From positions 1-9,969 of the forward strand of contig JAJDBA010000274.1 of the NCBI GenBank assembly GCA_029261675.1: DNA of 9,969 nucleotides. The letters run 5' to 3'. A program made the translations under genes and the position numbers. Positions 4,774 through 9,969 of this stretch are shown here, one piece after another. This DNA comes from Nitrospinaceae bacterium. GTDB taxonomy: Bacteria > Nitrospinota > Nitrospinia > Nitrospinales > VA-1. The notes under the pieces are model-generated. The model was not told the DNA's origin and made no database searches. It worked only from the letters and a program-made list of their open reading frames with translations. Each line of letters starts with the position of its first letter. Position 1 is the first letter of the stretch.

Positions 4774-7056
4774 TCAACTGGGATTGTTTCTTTTGTTGTC
4801 CACTTCATTTAACAAAAACTTCAACTCTGTTATTTGCTCACCCGCTTTGTTAATCACGGCTTCCTCTTTCTTGAGGTTTTGCACTTTTACGTTAACGTCT
4901 TCAGCGAGAAGACTCAACATGCTCAATCTCTTATCAACTTCATCCAGCATATTGATTTTGCTGTTCAAGGTATCAATTTTCGCTTCTGCATCTTCGGTAA
5001 CCGTGGTCAGTTTTTCTATATTGAGGTTGATTTTATCAAGGTTTTCTCGTTCCTTATCAATCCGCGCTTTCTCCACATTCGTCCGATTGATAACGACCTC
5101 AAGCTCTCCGAGAGCTTGCTGGGTTTTCTTAACCTTTTCTTCACTACTGGACACTTTTACAATACGTGCTTCCGTTCTCTCAAGAATATTATTCAAGTGA
5201 TCCATTTTCTTTTCAACTTCCAACATGGACTCCTGCTTTTCGTCCAGGCTTATCTGCCGATCTTTTAAATCCTTCATCAAATCATCCAACGCCCGGAGCT
5301 TGTCCTCCGTTTTCGCTACTTGCACAGAATCTTTATTGAGAGCCTCAACTTTCTCTTCAAAATTGGAGGTAACCTGCCCCAATTCACCCCTTATCTGGTC
5401 AATTTTTGATATCTCGTCTTTGGCCTCTTGAACTTCTTTGAATCGAGTGCGCAATTCGATTTCCTGAATGCTCAATTTGGATGAGATATTATTCATCCGT
5501 TTTTCCTGATCATCGATAGCAGCTTTTTCTTTTGCAAGATCCAGAATCTTCTCTTCAACCAAATTAGCCATAGACTTCAAGTCCTCTAGCTTCTGATCGA
5601 TTTTTTCGAGGAAGTCTATCTTTTTAGTAACCCTGGCGATTTTTATATTGGCCTCTTCGATGAAGAAATCCAGCCCATCAACTTTCTTCTCCATCTTCTC
5701 AATTAAGGCTTTTCTTTGCATCTGGGTTTCCATTTTCACATCCAGACTGATCACCATGGAGCTTAAATCATTAATCTTTTTATCCACCTGATCTACTAAC
5801 TGCTGCTTGCGAATAATTTCATCCATCTGCTGTTGGGTAGATTCATTAAGAACACCAACCTGTTTTAAGGTGTCAGAAATGGTATCTATTTTTTTCAGGT
5901 CTTGGTCCAACCGCTGAACTTTTTGCTCGGCTTCCTCCGCCATCACATTAAAACGGCCCATTCTTTCGTTGGCATCATCAATGACCTTCATTTCATCTTT
6001 GAGAATCTTCATTTTATTGCTGAGATTATCAATGAGGAATGAGTTCAGCTTATGAATTTTCTCCTCGGTCTTTTCTATGACCGCTTTTTCATCCTGAATA
6101 CGGACGATCTTGGTTTCAACATCCACAGAGACTGAATCCAGTTCACGCAAACGCCCCGTGATACTGCGAATCATTTCATTTTTAATGGAAATATTTTTAG
6201 ACTCTATTTTTAGTTCACTGATCTGTTGCATCAAGCTGTTGAGAGAATCTTGAGTCTCTCGGATCATATGACTTTGCCCCAACAACTTTTCATAGTCACC
6301 TTGAACATTACCCAGAACCTGTTTTAATTCTTCAGTATCGCGAGCATGATTTTCAATGGTTCCTTTATCTTGCTTGATGCGCTCGTACTTACTATCCAAC
6401 TCGGCCAAGGTGTCTTTCATCAGCCCTATTTTCCCCGAGGCTGTTTTTAAAAGACCTTTCATATTGACCACATCCTGAACCTGACTCGAAACGCTGTCCA
6501 GCATATGCTCAAGACGGTTTACATTGTGATCGGCTGACTTTATAAGTTTGGCTTCTTCACGAATCTTTTTGACCTTTGAGTCCATATCCCAAACCAGAAC
6601 ATTCAGACGGCCGGCATCTTCATTTGCCTTTTCGACAATAACTCGTTGCTGGTTCAGGCTTTTGGTTTTCTGGTCCACATGCTCATTGAGCAAATGCAAT
6701 CCATCCAACTCCCTTTTCAAGGTGTTGTAATTTGACGAAAGTTCTTTGGAAATGCGCTGAAAATCCCGAATGCGGACATCAAAGGTTTTGATTTCTTCAA
6801 ACCGGACATTTAAAGAATCTAACTTGCGAAGGCTATCGGGAACCTGACCACTAATTCGGTCAAAGAATTGTTTTCTTTCATCCATTTCATCCGACTTCTT
6901 CTCAAAATACTCCACCAAAAGCTGGAGATTTTTGCGCTCATGTGAAGCCAGATTAATGAGTTCTTTAAATTCTTTGGGATCAAAACCAGCAGGAATTTCT
7001 GAGCTCATATCACTTCTTGAGCCACGAGGATTTTCAGTTCCAGATTCTTCTGCCAT
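4774..7056 (-). CDS. Large coiled-coil protein built of 31-residue tandem repeats, function unknown
   Basis: I do not recognise a named family. The 760 residues have no signal peptide, membrane helix, Walker A/B motif or other catalytic signature, so this is not an SMC/Rad50 ATPase despite a likely SMC-like look in searches. Residues 1-25 are polar and probably disordered. About 26-127 is a helical head region, ending in a possible degenerate repeat (52-82). Residues 128-752 are twenty back-to-back 31-residue units, and 753-760 is a short polar tail. There is no cysteine, only one tryptophan (156), and no proline between 73 and 759, which fits one long helical rod of about 90 nm if fully extended. 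The ATG at 7054-7056 has an AGGA 8 bases upstream (7065-7068). A near-consensus promoter lies about 80 bases upstream. It sits between asd and mtnP without overlapping either. A cytoplasmic scaffold or filament role is possible, but this is inference. Confidence 0.93.
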   Translation of the reverse strand: MAEESGTENPRGSRSDMSSEIPAGFDPKEFKELINLASHERKNLQLLVEYFEKKSDEMDERKQFFDRISGQVPDSLRKLDSLNVRFEEIKTFDVRIRDFQRISKELSSNYNTLKRELDGLHLLNEHVDQKTKSLNQQRVIVEKANEDAGRLNVLVWDMDSKVKKIREEAKLIKSADHNVNRLEHMLDSVSSQVQDVVNMKGLLKTASGKIGLMKDTLAELDSKYERIKQDKGTIENHARDTEELKQVLGNVQGDYEKLLGQSHMIRETQDSLNSLMQQISELKIESKNISIKNEMIRSITGRLRELDSVSVDVETKIVRIQDEKAVIEKTEEKIHKLNSFLIDNLSNKMKILKDEMKVIDDANERMGRFNVMAEEAEQKVQRLDQDLKKIDTISDTLKQVGVLNESTQQQMDEIIRKQQLVDQVDKKINDLSSMVISLDVKMETQMQRKALIEKMEKKVDGLDFFIEEANIKIARVTKKIDFLEKIDQKLEDLKSMANLVEEKILDLAKEKAAIDDQEKRMNNISSKLSIQEIELRTRFKEVQEAKDEISKIDQIRGELGQVTSNFEEKVEALNKDSVQVAKTEDKLRALDDLMKDLKDRQISLDEKQESMLEVEKKMDHLNNILERTEARIVKVSSSEEKVKKTQQALGELEVVINRTNVEKARIDKERENLDKINLNIEKLTTVTEDAEAKIDTLNSKINMLDEVDKRLSMLSLLAEDVNVKVQNLKKEEAVINKAGEQITELKFLLNEVDNKRNNPS
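4801..6675 (-). repeat. Twenty tandem 93-bp (31-residue) coding repeats
   Basis: Within the coiled-coil gene, residues 128-752 split into 20 units of 31 residues. Starts are at 128, 159, 190, 221, 252, 283, 314, 346, 377, 408, 439, 470, 501, 532, 567, 598, 629, 660, 691 and 722. The only breaks in register are one extra residue at 345 and four extra (TSNF) at 563-566. The unit consensus is roughly acidic/Asn at 1, Lys at 3, Ile/Val at 4, Leu/Ile at 7, Lys at 11, Ile/Leu at 14, Glu/Asp at 15, Lys at 16 and 20, Ile/Leu at 21, Leu at 24, Leu/Val at 27-28, acidic at 30 and Val/Ala/Leu at 31. The DNA copies have diverged strongly, so this is an old array held by selection on protein structure, not a recent expansion. 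Confidence 0.85.
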
Positions 7057-7135
7057 AACAAATGTCCTGTTAAGTTTATTTTACTGAAAGTTTTCACTGA
7101 AATTTTAACGCGTGAATACCCTAAGGTACTATGTT

Positions 7136-7164
7136 TTTATATACTTATGAGGAATCATTGTCAA
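7136..7164 (-). promoter_or_regulatory. Sigma-70 type promoter for the coiled-coil gene
   Basis: On the minus strand there is a perfect -35 box TTGACA (7159-7164), a 17-base spacer and a TATAAA -10 box (7136-7141, five of six consensus bases). The predicted start of transcription is near 7129, giving a leader of about 72 bases before the ATG at 7056. It lies entirely between the asd stop and the coiled-coil start, so it serves the coiled-coil gene and possibly the genes after it. This is the best promoter match in the window. Confidence 0.75.
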
Positions 7165-7187
7165 GTGATGAAGGCAAATCAGGGGAA

Positions 7188-7212
7188 ATTCAGGGAGGGA
7201 TTCAGGGATGGG
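7188..7212. repeat. Short tandem duplication across the asd stop codon
   Basis: On the plus strand ATTCAGGGAGGG (7188-7199) is followed directly by ATTCAGGGATGGG (7200-7212). A third, partial AATCAGGGG precedes them. The second copy carries the asd stop and last codons. It looks like a small slippage duplication; no function is evident. Confidence 0.6.
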
Positions 7213-8221
7213 CAATGAGTAATTCTGCGATTTGAACAGCATTAAGGGCTGCACCTTTTCGTAAGTTATCAGACACTACCCAGAAATTGACCGCCCGATC
7301 ACGGGAAATATCATCACGAATACGCCCTACAAAAACCTCATCTTTGTTTTCCCCAACTATTGCCAGTGGATAAAGATTATTCTTGGGGTCATCGACAACA
7401 GAAACCCCAGCTTGAGCACACAAAAGCTCTCTAACCGCTGAAGCAGTAACCGGCCCCTCCGTTTCAACATTCAATGTCTCAGAGTGAGAGTAAAAAACGG
7501 GCACCCGCACCGTTGTTGGACATACCTGAATCGAGTCGTCATTGAAAATTTTGCGCGTCTCGTTGACCATTTTCATCTCTTCTTTGGTGTAGCCATTATC
7601 TAAAAAAATATCTATATGTGGAATACAGTTAAATGCTATTTGATAAGGATATACATTAGGATTAGATTCATTGCCTAGCAATAATTCCTGCGTCTGAGTT
7701 TTCAATTCATCGATGGCTTTCTGGCCTGAACCGGACACCGACTGGTAAGTAGAAACCACCACCCTTTTGATCTTAAATTTGTCGTGAATGGGTTTCAAAG
7801 CTACCACCATCTGAATGGTAGAACAATTAGGATTAGCAATGATTCCAGGATCTTCCCCAATCGCATCGGGATTCACCTCTGGAACAACTAAGGGAATATC
7901 GGACTCCATGCGATAGGCACTGCTATTATCAATAACCACACATTTTGACTTTACAGCAGAAGGAGCAAATTCTCGACTAACACCTGCTCCTGCTGAAAAC
8001 AGAGCAATATCGACACCTTCAAACGAATCATGCCGCAATTCTTCAACTATAACTTTTTCACCATTAAAGTCTAAAGATTGCCCTTCAGAACGAGCCGATG
8101 CCAAAAGCTTAAGACGGTCCACCGGAAACCTTCTCTCTTGCAAAATCTCCAACATTTTTCGCCCCACAGCACCTGTTGCTCCAGCCACCGCGACATTATA
8201 TTTTTCTTTTTTCTCGATCAA
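7202..8221 (-). CDS. asd: Aspartate-semialdehyde dehydrogenase
   Basis: Asd reduces 4-aspartyl phosphate with NADPH to aspartate-4-semialdehyde, the branch-point precursor of lysine, diaminopimelate, threonine and methionine. The 339 residues show the nucleotide-binding GATGAVG (14-20), FSAGAGVSREFAP (75-87), DNSSAYRM (98-105), the active-site NPNCST (130-135, nucleophile Cys133), QSVSGSGQKA (160-169) and RVPVFYSHSE (239-248, catalytic His246). This fits the shorter 'Gram-positive-type' ASADH branch rather than the E. coli type. The start is TTG at 8219-8221, overlapping the leuB stop as TTGA. A GGAG in the 3' end of leuB lies 8 bases upstream, and no ATG is available in frame near the conserved N-terminus. 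It is almost certainly translated from a leuB-asd mRNA. Confidence 0.96.
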   Translation of the reverse strand: MIEKKEKYNVAVAGATGAVGRKMLEILQERRFPVDRLKLLASARSEGQSLDFNGEKVIVEELRHDSFEGVDIALFSAGAGVSREFAPSAVKSKCVVIDNSSAYRMESDIPLVVPEVNPDAIGEDPGIIANPNCSTIQMVVALKPIHDKFKIKRVVVSTYQSVSGSGQKAIDELKTQTQELLLGNESNPNVYPYQIAFNCIPHIDIFLDNGYTKEEMKMVNETRKIFNDDSIQVCPTTVRVPVFYSHSETLNVETEGPVTASAVRELLCAQAGVSVVDDPKNNLYPLAIVGENKDEVFVGRIRDDISRDRAVNFWVVSDNLRKGAALNAVQIAELLIAHP

Positions 8222-9306
8222 TTCATCTTCTCCAACTCAGCGGCTACTAAATCACCCATCTCTTTTGTCCCAACTTGCTTCATGCCATCCGACATAAGGT
8301 CTGCAGTACGCACGCCCTGCCCCAACACTTTCTCCACAGCCTTTTCGATCCAAACATTCGGTTCTTCTTTTTCTAGAGAATATTTGAACAGCATACCAAC
8401 GGATAATATCGTTGCTAGTGGATTCGCAAGTTCCTTACCCGCAATATCTGGGGCACTGCCATGAATAGGCTCATACATGGCATATTTTTCACCCAAGCTG
8501 GCTGAGGGCAACATCCCAATGGACCCTGTCAACATCGAGGCCTCATCACTCAATATGTCGCCAAACATATTTGTAGTAAGAATAACGTCAAATTGCTTGG
8601 GGTTGCGGACTAACTGCATCGCACAGTTATCCACATACATATGCGAAAGCTCAATATCGGAATACTGGGAATGAAGGCCTGTAACCACCTCGCGCCAGAA
8701 TCCAGTCGCTTCCAACACATTGGCCTTATCGACAGAGCAAACCTTACTATTTCTTTTGCGCGCCACATCGAAAGCAATTTTGGCAATTCTCTTTATCTCG
8801 GGTTCGGAGTAAACAAGAGTATTAAACCCATGGCGCTCACCTTTATCATTGGTGCCCACTCCACGAGGCTCCCCAAAATAAATTCCTCCTGTTAATTCAC
8901 GGACAACAAGAAGGTCCAATCCTTCTACCACTTCCCGCTTCAAGGTAGATGCATCCACGAGAGCCGGAAAGATGCGAGCCGGTCTCAAATTGGCGTAGAG
9001 CCCCAAGCTTGAGCGCAGTCCCAGTAAAGCTCGTTCCGGGCGTAAGGAAAAGTCTATCGTCTCCCATTTTGGTCCGCCCACAGCACCCAACAGCACTCCA
9101 TCGGCTTTTTTGGCGATATCCAGCGTGGCATCGGGCAAGGGATGCCCCGTAGCTTCATAACCAGCACCCCCTACCGGAGCCTCGTTCAGGGTTATTTTCA
9201 AACCGAGTTTTGACTCGATGATTTTAAGAATCTTGATGGCCTCAGCAACCACTTCGGGACCAATTCCGTCTCCCGGAAAAACAGCAATATTGAATTCAGT
9301 TTTCAT
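8218..9306 (-). CDS. leuB: 3-isopropylmalate dehydrogenase
   Basis: LeuB oxidises and decarboxylates 3-isopropylmalate with NAD+ to 2-oxoisocaproate, the third step of leucine synthesis. Counted from the ATG there are 362 residues. Motifs are FPGDGIGPEV (10-19), GAVGGPKW (74-81), the substrate-binding RPERALLGLRSSLGLYANLRP (89-109), RELTGGIYFG (136-145, Tyr143), VDKANVLE (192-199, Lys194), VDNCAMQLV (225-233), TNMFGDILSDEAS (245-257, metal ligands Asp250 and Asp254) and the NAD-binding EPIHGSAPDIAGKELANP (279-296). That NAD signature and the LeuB-specific substrate loop rule out isocitrate dehydrogenase. The start is not certain. The ATG at 9304-9306 fits family N-termini, but a TTG at 9313-9315 has a better-placed AGGAG (5 bases upstream, against 14 for the ATG) and would add three residues. 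The gene ends in a TTGA overlap with asd. Confidence 0.96.
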   Translation of the reverse strand: MKTEFNIAVFPGDGIGPEVVAEAIKILKIIESKLGLKITLNEAPVGGAGYEATGHPLPDATLDIAKKADGVLLGAVGGPKWETIDFSLRPERALLGLRSSLGLYANLRPARIFPALVDASTLKREVVEGLDLLVVRELTGGIYFGEPRGVGTNDKGERHGFNTLVYSEPEIKRIAKIAFDVARKRNSKVCSVDKANVLEATGFWREVVTGLHSQYSDIELSHMYVDNCAMQLVRNPKQFDVILTTNMFGDILSDEASMLTGSIGMLPSASLGEKYAMYEPIHGSAPDIAGKELANPLATILSVGMLFKYSLEKEEPNVWIEKAVEKVLGQGVRTADLMSDGMKQVGTKEMGDLVAAELEKMN

Positions 9307-9490
9307 AATCTGCAATCAAACTCCTCTTAAAATCCCACAAGTGGGTTTTATTCCTCGTGGCTAGCCACGCATTTTAAATAGAAATCTTTGTCGGATACCC
9401 GTCCCCTTGCGCGGGGTCGTTCATTTTTTGCCAAGTATCGCAAACCAGCGTTAATATTACCACCTGGAAACGTTAGAAAATTAAAGTAAG

Positions 9491-9518
9491 TTGTAAAAAT
9501 TTATTTTTACATTATTAT
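9491..9518 (+). promoter_or_regulatory. Candidate promoter for the glycosyltransferase gene
   Basis: TTGTAA (9491-9496, four of six) and TATTAT (9513-9518, five of six) are separated by 16 bases. The predicted start near 9525 gives a leader of about 30 bases. The -35 lies within an inverted repeat. AT-rich DNA makes chance matches likely. Confidence 0.4.
9492..9511. promoter_or_regulatory. Perfect inverted repeat, possible operator
   Basis: Arms TGTAAAAAT (9492-9500) and ATTTTTACA (9503-9511) are exact reverse complements separated by TT. Their placement over the plus-strand -35 box and next to the minus-strand -10 box is typical of an operator bound by a dimeric regulator. The AT-rich content makes chance symmetry more likely, and no regulator gene is present to pair it with. 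Confidence 0.4.
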
Positions 9519-9519
9519 A
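9514..9519 (-). promoter_or_regulatory. Candidate -10 box for leuB-asd
   Basis: The minus strand reads a perfect TATAAT here, but the -35 position (about 9537-9542, CTTTAA) is poor. If used, the leuB mRNA would start about 200 bases before its start codon. It overlaps the plus-strand -10 candidate, so the two promoters would compete for the same DNA. Confidence 0.35.
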
Positions 9520-9553
9520 ACCGCCGAATACAAAATTTAAAGAATAGCGATCT

Positions 9554-9969
9554 ATGATAAACGGTAAAAAAGTTTGCGTTGTAATGCCTGCCTACAACGC
9601 CGAAAAAACCTTGCAAAAAACCTACGATGAAATCCCTAAAGATATTGTCGATGAGGTTATCTTAACAGACGATGCCAGCAAGGATAAAACAGTCCATGTA
9701 GCCGAAGAACTGGGGATCAAAACCTTTGTCCACACTGAGAATAAGGGGTATGGCGGCAACCAGAAAACCTGTTATCAAGAGGCTCTTAACCATGGTGCTG
9801 ATATTGTCATCATGCTGCACCCGGATTATCAATACACGCCCAAACTCATTACTCCGATGGCATCAATGATCGCTGAAGGAATTTTTGATTCTGTAATTGG
9901 ATCTCGTATTCTCGGTAACAAAGCCATGATGGGGGGAATGCCATTTTACAAATACGCATCCAACCGTTT
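9554..9969 (+). CDS. Family 2 glycosyltransferase, N-terminal part (partial)
   Basis: The first 138 codons are visible and the gene runs off the window. The fold is GT-A, as in enzymes that move sugars from nucleotide-sugar donors to lipid carriers or polysaccharides at the cytoplasmic face of the membrane. Visible elements are the first beta strand with VCVVMPAYNAEKTL (7-20), the donor-binding DDASKDKT (39-46), NKGYGGNQKTCYQEAL (63-78), and MLHPDYQYTPKLI (87-99), where the usual DxD-type metal motif is replaced by HPDYQ. SRILGNKAMMGGMPFYKYASNR (117-138) resembles the GGMPxYKYxxNR stretch of a known dolichyl-phosphate-mannose-synthase-like subgroup. The ATG at 9554-9556 has no strong Shine-Dalgarno. 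The acceptor and donor cannot be told from this part. It is divergent from leuB and marks the start of another transcription unit. Confidence 0.9.
   Translation, partial: MINGKKVCVVMPAYNAEKTLQKTYDEIPKDIVDEVILTDDASKDKTVHVAEELGIKTFVHTENKGYGGNQKTCYQEALNHGADIVIMLHPDYQYTPKLITPMASMIAEGIFDSVIGSRILGNKAMMGGMPFYKYASNR

Larger units (their letters stand above)
9307..9553. promoter_or_regulatory. Divergent control region between leuB and the glycosyltransferase gene
   Basis: This roughly 250-base spacer has no supported gene. Its right third (about 9490-9520) is very AT-rich and carries likely promoters for both strands together with an inverted repeat. Its left part would be a long leuB leader. It contains three small stems: CCCAC/GTGGG (9334-9345), the perfect 14-base palindrome CGTGGCTAGCCACG (9356-9369) and CCCC/GGGG around 9411-9417. 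None forms an ordinary terminator for leuB-direction transcription. The CCCAC stem is followed by TTTTATT on the plus strand. Confidence 0.5.

Noticed and set aside
4760..4788. Perfect TTGACA on the plus strand near the end of the coiled-coil gene
   Set aside because: There is no -10 box at proper spacing, and it would only produce antisense RNA into the coiled-coil gene.
4760..5431. Long plus-strand open frames opposite the coiled-coil gene
   Set aside because: They are mirror images of the Lys/Glu-rich repeat coding strand, giving Ser/Phe/Leu-rich nonsense without ribosome sites or family features.
4801..6675. CRISPR array or recent DNA-level tandem repeat
   Set aside because: The 93-base periodicity is seen only in the protein; the nucleotide copies are strongly diverged and lie inside one open frame.
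4774..7056. SMC, Rad50 or other ATPase identity for the coiled-coil protein
   Set aside because: There is no Walker A or B, no ABC signature, no globular ends and no hinge; the resemblance would come only from coiled-coil composition.
9334..9350. CCCAC/GTGGG stem followed by TTTTATT on the plus strand, as an intrinsic terminator
   Set aside because: No plus-strand gene lies to its left to be terminated, the loop would be only two bases, and leuB-direction transcription meets no T-run there.
9374..9424. Short minus-strand ORF (16 codons) in the leuB leader, tested as a leucine leader peptide
   Set aside because: It contains no leucine codons and has no good ribosome site, and no terminator/antiterminator pair follows it.

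Overview
This window is a compact, moderately AT-rich (by eye) stretch of bacterial chromosome made almost entirely of housekeeping genes. All complete genes are on the minus strand, and one partial plus-strand gene is cut at each edge. Reading along the minus strand from right to left, the order is leuB, asd, a gene for a large repetitive coiled-coil protein, mtnP, hemL, eno, an ftsB/divIC-like gene, and an HU/IHF-family gene. The left edge holds the 3' end of queA, convergent with the HU/IHF gene. The right edge holds the 5' part of a family 2 glycosyltransferase gene, divergent from leuB. Nothing resembles a phage, transposon, CRISPR array, tRNA or rRNA.

The organism is most likely a diderm, free-living bacterium that makes its own amino acids and makes heme by the C5 (glutamate) route, as hemL shows. 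The species cannot be fixed from the sequence. A marine Nitrospinota-like or deltaproteobacterial lineage is only a guess.

Layout: 1-140 is the queA end. 167-457 is the HU/IHF gene. 458-860 is a roughly 400-base noncoding stretch with a possible sigma-54 type promoter and small hairpins. 861-4631 is a tight cluster, ftsB/eno/hemL/mtnP, with gaps of about 5-15 bases. 4774-7056 is the coiled-coil gene, with its own near-consensus sigma-70 promoter just upstream. 7202-9306 is leuB-asd, joined by a four-base TTGA stop/start overlap. 9307-9553 is a divergent control region with a perfect inverted repeat. 9554 onward is the glycosyltransferase.

The metabolic genes cover leucine synthesis (LeuB), the branch to lysine/threonine/methionine/diaminopimelate (Asd), methylthioadenosine salvage (MtnP), tetrapyrrole synthesis (HemL), glycolysis (Eno), divisome assembly (FtsB) and nucleoid structure (HU/IHF).

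The most unusual item is the 760-residue protein at 4774-7056. Residues 128-752 divide by eye into 20 consecutive units of exactly 31 residues, with only two small phase breaks (+1 and +4 residues). There is no proline from residue 74 to 758 and no cysteine anywhere. This looks like a very long rod with an unusual 31-residue period and no recognisable enzymatic domain. It is the best candidate here for something undescribed.
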